Notes: generated by a model from the sequence alone, not told the origin. 26,661 nucleotides of DNA from CAYSFW01 sp964620675 (GCA_964620675.1 CAZUJU010000048.1:1-26661), one strand, 5' to 3'. Counted from the stretch's first letter, positions 8,080 to 15,580 are shown. Numbers and translations are program-made.

Positions 8080-9143
8080 GGCCGAGCGTCCAGCGGCAGT
8101 ACCTGTTGTCCCTCGTGCAGTCGGTGCCCGCCCGCGCTGACGATGTGTTCGCCGCCACGCAGGCCGTCATTGACCATTACGCGCTCACCGTAGCGCCCGG
8201 CTGTGGCGACCTCGATCCGAGTGACCCGATGGGTCTCGGGATGCATCACCCAAATCGCTGGAACATCACGTTGCGTGTGCAGCGCGGTGAGCGGCAACAG
8301 CCAGACGTCCCGCTCCGGTAACGCCACCTCGATTTCGGCGCTGCCGCCGAGTGGCCAAGCGTCACTTTGGGAGGGTAGAGAAATCCGCGCGGCAAAACTG
8401 CGGGTCGCCGGATCGGCTTGCTGAGCGAGTTCGCGCAGCTGGCCCGGCCAGATGGTGGCGGGCTCGAGCGGAGTCTGTATCCGGAGCGCCGCCGCTTGCG
8501 TGAAGGCGTGGAGACGCCGCTCCGGGACATGCACAAGCACCTCGCGCGCGCCCGCTTGGGCGATCCGCAACACCTGCTGACCGGCGCTTACGACCTGCCC
8601 TTCCTCGGCGGAAACGGCGGTGATCACGCCGGCCGTCTCAGCCGTCAAGGTAGCGTAACCGGTTTGGTGACGCTGTTGGGCGAGCTGCGCCTTCGCCGCC
8701 GCGAGTCGTGCCTGGGACGCCTCAAGCGCGGTACGGGATTTATCCGCATCACTTTGCGCCAACAGGTTACGCCCCCGCAGCTCCCGCACCCGTTCGTCCT
8801 CAGTTCGGGCAAGACGAACCTCGGACTCGCTCGCCGCCACGATCGCCTCCTGCGCCTGGACTGCGAGGCGATAGTCGGCCGGGTCGAGACGAAGCAGGAT
8901 CTGCCCGGGCACGATCGTCTGGCCGACGTCGACCTCGCGACTGACGATCTTGCCGGCAACCCGAAACGCGAGTGGTACTTCCTGGCGGGCGCGAATCTCG
9001 CCGGGCAAACTGAAGTGCTCCGCAACCCGTTCCCGCTGCGCGATCTGGATCTGCACCGGCGGCGGGGTTTCGAGTTTGCTCGGCTGGGGTTGCTCGCAGC
9101 CCGCCAGGAGTAACACTCCGCCCAATATCAGCAGTCGTACCAT
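8076..9143 (-). CDS. Periplasmic membrane fusion lipoprotein of an RND pump
   Basis: 355 residues from the ATG at 9143; a TTG at 9158 would add five residues but overlaps the end of tetR. The N-terminus MVRLLILGGVLLLAGC is a lipoprotein signal with the lipidated Cys at 16. The family layout follows: a beta-barrel/lipoyl half (FRVAGKIVSREVDVGQTIVPGQILLRLD), a helical hairpin rich in Ala, Gln and Arg, the second lipoyl half (ETAGVITAVSAEEGQVVSAGQQVLRI) and a C-terminal beta-barrel and membrane-proximal domain. It links the RND permease encoded next to an outer-membrane channel. The gene begins 4 nt after the tetR stop and overlaps the permease gene by 4 nt, so the three genes are one transcription unit. 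Confidence 0.93.
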   Translation of the reverse strand: MVRLLILGGVLLLAGCEQPQPSKLETPPPVQIQIAQRERVAEHFSLPGEIRARQEVPLAFRVAGKIVSREVDVGQTIVPGQILLRLDPADYRLAVQAQEAIVAASESEVRLARTEDERVRELRGRNLLAQSDADKSRTALEASQARLAAAKAQLAQQRHQTGYATLTAETAGVITAVSAEEGQVVSAGQQVLRIAQAGAREVLVHVPERRLHAFTQAAALRIQTPLEPATIWPGQLRELAQQADPATRSFAARISLPSQSDAWPLGGSAEIEVALPERDVWLLPLTALHTQRDVPAIWVMHPETHRVTRIEVATAGRYGERVMVNDGLRGGEHIVSAGGHRLHEGQQVLPLDARP

Positions 9144-9147
9144 GAGG

Positions 9148-9795
9148 TCAGCTCGCAAGGGGTTCGAGGGCTCCGCGCCAGAGTGCCCGCAAGGCGGACT
9201 CCAGCACGGTGAAATAATCCAGCGCCGGTTCTCGGCACAACGCGCAACTCTCGGCGGCGTCCCCGGGCCCCTGGCGTAACAACTGCCACAGCCCGATGAT
9301 CAGCGCAAAACTCTGCATCAGCAGCATGGTGCCGTGCTCGGTGCTGCCAATCGCAAAGTGCCGCTGCAGGCACTCGGCGACTTGCGAGAGGTGTTCCGCG
9401 AGACGTTGACTGAACGCCAGGCTGTCTTCGGCGTCAATATCGCGTTCCATCCATCCGAGGCAGAGACTGGCGAGCGGTAGAAATGCCGGCACTTCCAGGA
9501 TATAGCGTCGCGTGAGCCCCGCCATGTCGTCGAGTGTCATGATTGGGTCACGCTCCGCGCGGAGAATGACCGCCTCGAAGAATGCAGTGAGGTGCCGCTC
9601 GTGAACCGCAAGCAACAGTGATTCCTTACTGCGGAAGTAGAGGTAAACGGTGCCTTTGGCGAGCCCTGCCGCAGCCGCGACTTGCGCCATGCTGAGCATA
9701 CGCTCCGGATGTTCAAGCCATAGCCGCTCGGCGATATCGAGTAAGGATTCGCGTCGCGCCCGCTTTTCTTCTGGGTGAATCGCTCGTAGCCGCAT
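9148..9795 (-). CDS. TetR/AcrR-family transcriptional repressor
   Basis: 215 residues. The N-terminal domain carries the helix-turn-helix at about 35–54 (MAQVAAAAGLAKGTVYLYF), ending in the YxYFxSKE signature of the TetR family. The rest is the variable helical ligand-binding domain, with a Cys pair (CALC) near residue 185. It is the first gene of the efflux operon. Its promoter has one palindromic operator between the -35 and -10 boxes and another just downstream, which fits autorepression. The inducer cannot be inferred; by analogy with AcrR-type regulators it is likely a pump substrate. Confidence 0.92.
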   Translation of the reverse strand: MRLRAIHPEEKRARRESLLDIAERLWLEHPERMLSMAQVAAAAGLAKGTVYLYFRSKESLLLAVHERHLTAFFEAVILRAERDPIMTLDDMAGLTRRYILEVPAFLPLASLCLGWMERDIDAEDSLAFSQRLAEHLSQVAECLQRHFAIGSTEHGTMLLMQSFALIIGLWQLLRQGPGDAAESCALCREPALDYFTVLESALRALWRGALEPLAS

Positions 9796-9798
9796 AAC

Positions 9799-9811
9799 TG
9801 ACGTTCAGTCA
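9799..9811. promoter_or_regulatory. Operator O1 of the tetR operon
   Basis: TGACGTTCAGTCA has TGAC…GTCA half-sites around a 5-nt centre. It lies between the predicted transcription start (near 9815) and the tetR ATG at 9795. It shares the core GACGTTCAGTC exactly with the copy at 9878–9888. Confidence 0.65.
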
Positions 9812-9821
9812 CTTGCGCAGA

Positions 9822-9851
9822 AGTATAAAATGACGGTTAGTCATTTATCAA
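9822..9851 (-). promoter_or_regulatory. Promoter of the tetR–MFP–RND operon
   Basis: On the minus strand TTGATA (plus 9846–9851), an 18-nt spacer and TATACT (plus 9822–9827) form a good sigma-70 promoter. The spacer is filled by operator O2, so a bound repressor would block RNA polymerase directly. Confidence 0.65.
9828..9846. promoter_or_regulatory. Operator O2 inside the tetR promoter
   Basis: A perfect palindrome with 7-nt arms, AAATGAC-GGTTA-GTCATTT. Its centre (9837) lies 32 bp from the centre of O1, about three helical turns. It lies between the -35 and -10 boxes. Confidence 0.7.
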
Positions 9852-9877
9852 CCACAAATACGATTCCGCGCGAGGCG

Positions 9878-9888
9878 GACGTTCAGTC
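9878..9888. promoter_or_regulatory. Third operator-like copy, upstream of the divergent small gene
   Basis: GACGTTCAGTC is identical to the 11-bp core of O1, but the outer T and A of the palindrome are missing. It lies about 60 bp upstream of the GTG at 9950. I could not find a convincing -10/-35 pair for that gene. Confidence 0.45.
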
Positions 9889-9949
9889 TCGATTCATCCG
9901 CCCGCGCTTAAGCTGACGCCGTGTTCAATCAAAAAGTCAGGTCCACCCA

Positions 9950-10219
9950 GTGAAAAAGAGCATGATCCATATCGTTACAGGGATCGCGTTGATGGTCGGA
10001 ATCGGTATCGCACCGGCACATGCCGGTGACTGGCGTGACGCGACACGTTGGGAAATTCGCGTCACGAATCAAGAGGGCGGCTGGCGTCACGCCCCAGCGT
10101 ACCGAACCGAGGGCTATACGCACCCGCGCGGCCAGCATCGGCATCGCCACGTCAACAAGCGCCATCACAAGCGCTATTGTGAGACTGACGATCGATATCG
10201 CGGCGACCGCCGCAGGTAG
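9950..10219 (+). CDS. Small exported His/Arg-rich protein
   Basis: 89 residues from the GTG at 9950, with AGG about 9 nt upstream; an ATG at 9962 would shorten it by four residues. MKKSMIHIVTGIALMVGIGI then APAHA is a standard Sec signal peptide, with likely cleavage after AHA at residue 25. The mature 64 residues are polar and strongly basic, with clusters such as HPRGQHRHRHVNKRHHKR, a single Cys, and a DDRYRGDRRR tail. I do not recognise the family. His-rich secreted peptides often bind metals, but nothing here proves that. It is divergent from the tetR efflux operon and shares an operator-like repeat with it, so coregulation is possible. Confidence 0.65.
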   Translation: MKKSMIHIVTGIALMVGIGIAPAHAGDWRDATRWEIRVTNQEGGWRHAPAYRTEGYTHPRGQHRHRHVNKRHHKRYCETDDRYRGDRRR

Positions 10220-10233
10220 GTCTCGGGATTGCC

Positions 10234-10259
10234 GTGTCCCACGCCATCGCGCGGGACAC
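10234..10259. terminator. Hairpin between the converging small gene and gltX
   Basis: GTGTCCC (10234–10240) pairs with GGGACAC (10253–10259). Inside, after one mismatch, CGC pairs with GCG around a CATC loop. It lies 14 nt after the small gene and about 20 nt before the end of gltX, and could serve both strands. There is no T-run, so intrinsic activity is doubtful. Confidence 0.35.
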
Positions 10260-10280
10260 CGCGCGCGCACCGATGATCGG

Positions 10281-11684
10281 CTATTCGACTGCGAGTCGCT
10301 GCAGCAGTCGTTGCTCGCTCATAAAGTTAAATAGCGGTTCTAGTTCGGGTCCGCTGGTGCGTCCGGTCAGCGCGACCCGGATCGGCATGAAGAGTTGCTT
10401 GCCTTTACGTCCGGTTTCCGTCTTCAGCGCCTCGATGAAGGCACGATAGTCGCCGACATGCGCGGCGACCAATCGGCGCGCCGCCGCGAAGTATTCCGGT
10501 CCGGTTTCCACCAAGATCCGCTGCGCCTCCGCCTCCAGCTCCAGTGACGGTGAATACAGCGCGTTGGTCCACTGCGTAACATCGGTCGGGAACATCAGAT
10601 TGGGTTGCACCATGCGCACGAAGGCGTCGCGGTCGGCTGCGGGGACAGGATTGAGGTTAAAATCGCCCAACCAGGCGATCAAGTCATCGATTGACGCCTG
10701 CATGACCGCTTCATGCTGCCAATGCAACAATTGCTGATGGTCATGGCGAGCCGGCGATTTACCCAAGCGGTTAAGCTCGAAGTGATGGGCCAGATTGTCA
10801 GGATCCATGAATTCACCGACCTCATAGGCGTGCCCCAGCCGCGCCAAATGGTTGACCAGCGCGCCAGCCAGATACCCCTCCTCCCGTAGCGCTCGGACCG
10901 ACAGACTCCCTTCCCGTTTCGAGAGCGGATTCTGCTCATCGGAAACGATGAGTGAAATGTGTCCGAACTGAGGCTCAGGAAGACCAAGCGCCCGGTAGAT
11001 CAGTAATTGCCGCGGGGTATTCGTGAGGTGATCCTCGCCGCGCAGCACATGCGAAACACCCATAAGCGCATCATCGATCGCATTGGTGAAGAAAAACGCC
11101 GGCGAGCCATCCGAACGTCGAATGATGAAATCACCGATATCGTCCGATTTGTACACCTGGTGCCCGCGTACCAGATCGTCGAACTCAACCAGAGTGCCCT
11201 TCGGTACTCGGAAGCGTAGGGTCGGCGCCTTACCCTGGGCCAAACGCTCGGCCCGTTCCGCCTCGGACAATCGCGCGCAAGTTCCCGCGTACCGAGGAGG
11301 TTGTCCTGCCGCAAGTTGTCGCTTGCGCACCATTTTGAGTTCAACATCGGAACAAAAGCACGGATAGGCGAGATCCTGCGCGATGAGTTGTTGCGCGTAA
11401 TCCGTGTAAATGGGACCCCGCTCGGACTGGTTGTACGGGGCATGTGCCCCACCGATCTCGGGACCCTCATGCCAATCCAATCCCAACCAGCGCAGGTCTT
11501 CCTGCAGCGCAATTTGATACTCGAGCTTACTGCGCTCAGGATCGGTGTCTTCAATACGGAGTAAAAAAACGCCACCGTGCTTACGCGCGAGCAGCGCGTT
11601 AAAAAGCGCGGTGCGAATATTTCCTAAATGCAGGAACCCTGTTGGACTGGGTGCGAAACGGGCTTTTATCGTTGGGGCTGGCAT
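10281..11684 (-). CDS. gltX: Glutamyl-tRNA synthetase
   Basis: 467 residues, the usual length of bacterial GluRS (E. coli 471). It joins glutamate to its tRNA in the cytoplasm, using ATP. The class I signature is HLGN at 19–22 in APSPTGFLHLGNIRTALFN, and the second signature is PLSKR at 253–257, where most homologues have KLSKR or KMSKR. RIEDTD (43–48) and GEDHLTNTPRQ (216–226) are also diagnostic. The zinc-binding region keeps Cys109, Cys111 and Cys136, but the place of the fourth ligand of the E. coli enzyme (His127) holds Arg138. A GGAAG precedes the ATG and a -10 box TACAAT lies at 11715–11720. It might be a second GluRS paralogue; the rest of the genome would tell. Confidence 0.95.
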   Translation of the reverse strand: MPAPTIKARFAPSPTGFLHLGNIRTALFNALLARKHGGVFLLRIEDTDPERSKLEYQIALQEDLRWLGLDWHEGPEIGGAHAPYNQSERGPIYTDYAQQLIAQDLAYPCFCSDVELKMVRKRQLAAGQPPRYAGTCARLSEAERAERLAQGKAPTLRFRVPKGTLVEFDDLVRGHQVYKSDDIGDFIIRRSDGSPAFFFTNAIDDALMGVSHVLRGEDHLTNTPRQLLIYRALGLPEPQFGHISLIVSDEQNPLSKREGSLSVRALREEGYLAGALVNHLARLGHAYEVGEFMDPDNLAHHFELNRLGKSPARHDHQQLLHWQHEAVMQASIDDLIAWLGDFNLNPVPAADRDAFVRMVQPNLMFPTDVTQWTNALYSPSLELEAEAQRILVETGPEYFAAARRLVAAHVGDYRAFIEALKTETGRKGKQLFMPIRVALTGRTSGPELEPLFNFMSEQRLLQRLAVE

Positions 11685-11714
11685 GCGAGCTTCCGTGGTC
11701 CAGAATGGATCCCT

Positions 11715-11720
11715 ATTGTA
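11715..11720 (-). promoter_or_regulatory. Possible -10 box for gltX
   Basis: TACAAT on the minus strand, 31 nt upstream of the gltX ATG. No matching -35 hexamer is found at 16–18 nt, so this is weak. A short stem TCCTC-GTG-GAGGA further upstream on the minus strand (plus 11746–11758) could end the transcript of the SAM hydrolase gene. Confidence 0.3.
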
Positions 11721-11761
11721 AGCGCTAAATCGCCCGCAAATGCATCCTCCACGAGGAAGAC

Positions 11762-12487
11762 CTAGATCAAAGCGATCCGATCGCCAATGCGCAACCCCAG
11801 CGTAGTCTCCGCGCTTCCTTGATTGACCGCAAACTCAATCAGACCGTTAGCGTTCTCGTACCAAAAGACCGCTCCGATCGAGGTATCGCCGTACGTGCGC
11901 GCGTGTTCGACGTGATTATCGCCGCAGCAGAACACGGCGCTCGGATCAAGCATTGATGCACGTAGTCCAGTAAGCGCATTTCCGAATGAATCGAAATAAA
12001 TCACCTCGTAGAGTTCCGACGGATAGCCGGGGTCGTTCAACGATTTCGGATCGATCTCGTCACCAGGGACAGAGCCGTCCCGCTCTATTATCGCCGCTAC
12101 CGGCGCGAATAAATCTCGGCCGTGAAATGTTGCCGATAACCTCGCTGGTCGAAAGTTGATCGACCAAGCCCGTACGCACGCCGCCCGCTTTATCACCACG
12201 GAGAACAACCCATTATCAGGGCCAACGAACCACTGATCGTCGGCATTCACCACTACCGCACGCCGCGCGGTACCTACGCCCGGATCTACGACGCAGAGGA
12301 AAACGGCGTGCTGGGGCATGTCATACCGATAGGCAGCGAGTAAAAAAGCTGCCGCTTTCACGTTCCAGGACGGCACATCGTTCAGTAACGTTAGGGTTCG
12401 CGCTCTGGGATAATGCTGATAGACCGCGCTGCAAAGCTGGGCGGTATACGGACCTTTCATACCATAATCGCTGAACAATACGATCAT
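11762..12487 (-). CDS. S-adenosylmethionine hydrolase (DUF62 / SAM hydroxide adenosyltransferase)
   Basis: 241 residues in the fluorinase/chlorinase-related family. Known members of this non-halogenating branch split SAM into adenosine and methionine using a hydroxide. The Asp-Arg-His triad of the family is visible as Asp68 and Arg75 in VVDPGVGTARR and His122 in FHGRDLFAPV. N-terminal FSDYG (5–9), GPDNGLFS (89–96) and DSFGNALTGL are further family signatures. The start is the ATG at 12487, though the Shine-Dalgarno sequence is poor. It stands alone between gltX and the ribosomal block. Its cellular role is unclear in bacteria; control of the SAM pool is a reasonable guess. Confidence 0.9.
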   Translation of the reverse strand: MIVLFSDYGMKGPYTAQLCSAVYQHYPRARTLTLLNDVPSWNVKAAAFLLAAYRYDMPQHAVFLCVVDPGVGTARRAVVVNADDQWFVGPDNGLFSVVIKRAACVRAWSINFRPARLSATFHGRDLFAPVAAIIERDGSVPGDEIDPKSLNDPGYPSELYEVIYFDSFGNALTGLRASMLDPSAVFCCGDNHVEHARTYGDTSIGAVFWYENANGLIEFAVNQGSAETTLGLRIGDRIALI

Positions 12488-12496
12488 TCTGCACTA

Positions 12497-12606
12497 CCCG
12501 TTCGACAGGTTCAGAAGCAAAGCTTGAAGCTTGCTAAAACCCCAAACCCCGCGAGGTGCTCACGAACTTGCCTCCAATCGTGTTTCGATAGGCTCAAGAC
12601 GAACGG
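12497..12606. repeat. Remnants of a short dispersed palindromic repeat
   Basis: CCCGTTCGACAGGTTCAG (12497–12514) and TTCGATAGGCTCAAGACGAACGG (12584–12606) are diverged copies of the widespread repeat of the type TTCGACAGGCTCAGGACGAACGG. Read on the minus strand, the second copy gives the familiar phantom peptide FVLSLSKH. A fragment TTGAGCGAAGTC at 12781–12792 also occurs at 1618–1629. The two copies lie right upstream of the SAM hydrolase gene. Confidence 0.6.
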
Positions 12607-13000
12607 AATCGCGAGGTAAGAGCTCAGCTTGCGCTTGTTGGAGGATTCTATCACCGCTGCGTTTGACCTGAGTTTAGATCGCGACAACCCACGCTGCCCC
12701 GCCAACCCTTCAACTACCGGCATCACCGCGGCAAAAACGCCGGCGATTACTACACCCTGCGTTATCGAGGTCCCACCTCATTGAGCGAAGTCCGCCAATC
12801 GTTAACGAGCACTACCACTCGACGGCTCCGGCGTCCGAAACCCGACACGCCGACGAGCGGAAAAGCCAAAACGTCCCAGCTATCGCGCGCGCCACGAAAG
12901 GAACAGCGCATCGGTCCGAGACAATACGAACCGATACAAATCTAGCCGCTGGATGAGCGCCAGTTATTACGTGAACGATCACGGAAAAAATATCCCATAA
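12607..13000. other. Stretch without a confident gene
   Basis: About 390 bp between the repeat remnants and the rplQ terminator. Open frames exist on both strands, but none has a start with a ribosome binding site or a recognisable product. A GCGGCAAAAACGCCGGC near 12728–12745 may form a weak hairpin. Nothing else is supported. Confidence 0.5.
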
Positions 13001-13026
13001 GCAAAGGGGCCGGAAAATCCGGCCCC
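13001..13026 (-). terminator. Intrinsic terminator of the ribosomal block
   Basis: On the minus strand GGGGCCGGA, a 3-nt loop and TCCGGCCCC form a perfect 9-bp stem (plus 13006–13026), followed by TTTGCTT. It lies about 30 nt after rplQ, the last gene of the alpha operon. Confidence 0.85.
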
Positions 13027-13056
13027 TCTTGGAATTCAGATCTACACCAACACTAA

Positions 13057-13464
13057 TCAATCGTCCGAATCAGTTTTCTTACTCGCTGCTGTCGCGACCT
13101 CGCCAAGAGGCCTATCAACCAGCTCCACGTAAGCCATTGGTGCGTTGTCTCCAGCGCGAAAACCGCACTTCAAGATTCTCAAGTAACCGCCGCCGCGATT
13201 TAAATACCGCGGCCCCAACTCGACAAACAACTTCCCGACCACCTCCTGGTCACGAAGACGCGAGAACGCGAGGCGGCGCTTGTGTACGCTATCGACCTTG
13301 GCCAAGGTAATCAACGGCTCCGCGACGCGCCTTAACTCCTTCGCCTTTGGTAGCGTCGTTTTTATAAACTCGTGCTTGAAGAGGCTGTTGGTCATATTTT
13401 TCAGCATCGCCGTGCGATGCGCGCTAGTGCGGCTAAGATTCCGCCCGGAGTTACGATGTCGCAT
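13057..13464 (-). CDS. rplQ: 50S ribosomal protein L17
   Basis: 135 residues, slightly longer than E. coli L17 (127), with the extra length in the acidic/Ser C-terminal tail (AASKKTDSDD). MRHRNSGRNLSRTSAHRTAML is the family start, and RLRDQEVVGKLFVELGPRY and NRGGGYLRILK are conserved. It is a large-subunit protein near the exit-tunnel side. It is the last gene of the alpha operon, 44 nt after rpoA, as in other gammaproteobacteria. Confidence 0.98.
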   Translation of the reverse strand: MRHRNSGRNLSRTSAHRTAMLKNMTNSLFKHEFIKTTLPKAKELRRVAEPLITLAKVDSVHKRRLAFSRLRDQEVVGKLFVELGPRYLNRGGGYLRILKCGFRAGDNAPMAYVELVDRPLGEVATAASKKTDSDD

Positions 13465-13508
13465 GTCTAAACCTTGATAGTATTCTGCAAAAACCAGTCA
13501 CCAGTGCC

Positions 13509-14507
13509 TCAGGAGGCCTTTTTCTCTCTGTCACCGAGACCGGGAGGCGGCCAGTTCTCTAGACGCATCCCCATCGAAAGACCATGCGACGCGAGTACTT
13601 CCTTGATCTCCGTGAGCGATTTTTTTCCGAGATTTGGCGTCTTAAGCAGTTCAACTTCCGTCCGCTGAACAAGATCGCCAATATAGAAAATATTTTCGGC
13701 CTTTAAGCAATTCGCGGAGCGTACTGTAAGTTCCAAATCGTCAACCGGGCGGAGCAACAGCGGATCGATTTCGCTCTCCTTCTTCCGCGGCTGCGGCTTC
13801 TCCTGGCGCTCGAGGTCGACGAAAACCGAAAGTTGTTGCTGAAGAATATCAGCAGATTCTCGAATCGCCTCTTCGGGATCAACGGTACCATTGGTCTCCA
13901 ACTCGATAACGAGTTTATCCAGGTTAGTCCGTTGCTCTACCCGCGTATTCTCTACGGTATAGGCGACGCGACTGATCGGGCTGTAACTCGCGTCTAGCAG
14001 CATATGCCCGATCTCCCGATTCTCCTCAACCTGTCGACGCACCATAGCCGGTTCATACCCCCTCCCGCGAGCGATCTTGATCGTCATCGACAGCTTACCT
14101 TCAGCCGTCAAATTGGCGAGAACGTGATCCGGATTGACGATCTCAACATCATGATCGAGTTGAATATCGCCGGCGGTCATAACGCCCGGTCCCTTCTTGC
14201 TTACCTTGAGGACCGCTTCGTCGCGCGCATGCATCCTGATGGCGATACCCTTTAAATTAAGGAGAATCTCGACAACGTCTTCCTTAACCCCTTCAATGCT
14301 AGAGTACTCGTGGAGTACACCATCGATTTGAGCCTCGGTAATCGCGCACCCAGGAATCGACGACAACAGAATACGACGCAACGCGTTGCCAAGCGTATGC
14401 CCAAAACCGCGCTCAAGTGGCTCAAGAACGACCTTTGCGTGATTCGCCCCGAGATTCTGAACCACAATTTGATTGGGTTTTAGCAACTCTTTGACTTTAA
14501 GCATCAT
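13509..14507 (-). CDS. rpoA: DNA-directed RNA polymerase subunit alpha
   Basis: 332 residues. The N-terminal domain (to about 235) with ERGFGHTLGNALRRILLSS at 32–50 drives alpha dimerisation and core assembly. A charged linker (about 235–248) leads to the C-terminal domain, which binds UP elements and activators; Arg263 in TVRSANCLKAENI matches E. coli Arg265. Two adjacent ATG codons (14507 and 14504) could both start translation. It sits between rpsD and rplQ in the alpha operon and is the only non-ribosomal gene there. Confidence 0.98.
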   Translation of the reverse strand: MMLKVKELLKPNQIVVQNLGANHAKVVLEPLERGFGHTLGNALRRILLSSIPGCAITEAQIDGVLHEYSSIEGVKEDVVEILLNLKGIAIRMHARDEAVLKVSKKGPGVMTAGDIQLDHDVEIVNPDHVLANLTAEGKLSMTIKIARGRGYEPAMVRRQVEENREIGHMLLDASYSPISRVAYTVENTRVEQRTNLDKLVIELETNGTVDPEEAIRESADILQQQLSVFVDLERQEKPQPRKKESEIDPLLLRPVDDLELTVRSANCLKAENIFYIGDLVQRTEVELLKTPNLGKKSLTEIKEVLASHGLSMGMRLENWPPPGLGDREKKAS

Positions 14508-14530
14508 TATGCGGATTCCCAGACTAAAAA

Positions 14531-15151
14531 TTACTTCGAGTAAAGCTCAACGACCAAATTCTCGTTGAGATCCGCCGGCAGATCACCGCGTTCAGGCACC
14601 CGCTTGAAGACGCCTCGCATATCTTTAGAATCAACGTCTACCCATTCCGGAAACCCGTATTGTTCGGCAAGCGTAAGTGAATCCTGAATCCGGACTTGTT
14701 TGCGCGATTTGTCACGGACCGCAATCGTATCGCTCGGGCTGACTTGATACGAGGGGATGTTCACCGACTTACCATTTACAATAATCGCTTTATGACTTAC
14801 CAATTGACGTGCTTCAGCCCGAGTCGACCCGAAACCCATTCGATATACGACATTATCAAGCCGCGTCTCGAGCAGTCGAAGCAAGTTCTCCCCGGTCGAA
14901 CCCTTTGCTTGAGCCGCCTTCGCGAAGTAATTGTGAAATTGCTTTTCAAGAACGCCATAAATTCGGCGAAGCTTCTGCTTCTCCCTTAACTGGGATCCGT
15001 AATCCGATAATCGTGTTTTACGATCACCGTGCTGTCCAGGCAATTTATCGAGCTTGCATTTCGAATCGAGCGCACGTGCGCGACTCTTGAGTCCGAGGTC
15101 GGACCCCTCACGCCTGCTCAATTTACACTTTGGTCCTATATACTTCGCCAT
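14531..15151 (-). CDS. rpsD: 30S ribosomal protein S4
   Basis: 206 residues, the same length as E. coli S4. The start MAKYIGPKCKLSRREG, the central TGENLLRLLETRLDNVVYRMGF, and the S4 RNA-binding domain (RAEARQLVSHKAIIVNGK) are all present. The N-terminus has only two cysteines, so it is the zinc-free type. S4 starts assembly of the 30S body. In E. coli it is also the translational repressor of the alpha operon; the leader here is short (see the promoter before rpsM). Confidence 0.98.
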   Translation of the reverse strand: MAKYIGPKCKLSRREGSDLGLKSRARALDSKCKLDKLPGQHGDRKTRLSDYGSQLREKQKLRRIYGVLEKQFHNYFAKAAQAKGSTGENLLRLLETRLDNVVYRMGFGSTRAEARQLVSHKAIIVNGKSVNIPSYQVSPSDTIAVRDKSRKQVRIQDSLTLAEQYGFPEWVDVDSKDMRGVFKRVPERGDLPADLNENLVVELYSK

Positions 15152-15187
15152 AAACTTTATCTAACCCAGAAAGGTGGAGGCCGGAGC

Positions 15188-15580
15188 TTAAACCCGACGC
15201 TTTTTCGGAGGACGGCAACCGTTGTGCGGTATAGGCGTGACATCGATGATACTCATAATCTTGTAGCCAGCCGCATTCAAAGCGCGAACCGCAGATTCGC
15301 GCCCAGGCCCCGGACCTTTAACCCAAACCTCAAGATTCTTGAGCCCATACTCTTTCGCCGTATTACCCGCTCTTTCGGCAGCGACCTGCGCGGCGAAAGG
15401 CGTACTCTTCCGCGAACCGCGAAAACCCGAGCCACCCGAGGTCGCCCACGACAGCGTGTTGCCCTGTCGATCGGTGATCGTAACGATGGTATTATTAAAA
15501 GAAGCGAAAATGTGAGCAACGCCGTCAGAGACGCTGCGCCTTACCTTCTTTTTCGTACGGGTGGCTGCCGGTTTAGCCAT
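15188..15580 (-). CDS. rpsK: 30S ribosomal protein S11
   Basis: 130 residues. After a short basic N-terminal extension the family core follows: HIFASFNNTIVTITDRQGN, WATSGGSGFRGSRKSTPFAAQ, and the C-terminal DVTPIPHNGCRPPKKRRV. S11 lies on the 30S platform next to the mRNA exit channel. It is separated from rpsM by 16 nt and from rpsD by 36 nt. Confidence 0.98.
   Translation of the reverse strand: MAKPAATRTKKKVRRSVSDGVAHIFASFNNTIVTITDRQGNTLSWATSGGSGFRGSRKSTPFAAQVAAERAGNTAKEYGLKNLEVWVKGPGPGRESAVRALNAAGYKIMSIIDVTPIPHNGCRPPKKRRV

Noticed and set aside
12511..12726. Minus-strand 71-codon frame containing FVLSLSKH
   Set aside because: This peptide is the well-known false translation of the dispersed repeat, not a gene.
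12638..12784. Plus-strand 49-codon frame from a TTG (LEDSITAAFDLSLDRDN…)
   Set aside because: The protein looks moderately natural, but there is no family, no clear ribosome binding site and no neighbour to support it.
12812..13060. Minus-strand 82-codon frame after rplQ
   Set aside because: It passes through the intrinsic terminator at 13001–13026 and overlaps the rplQ end; no recognisable domain.
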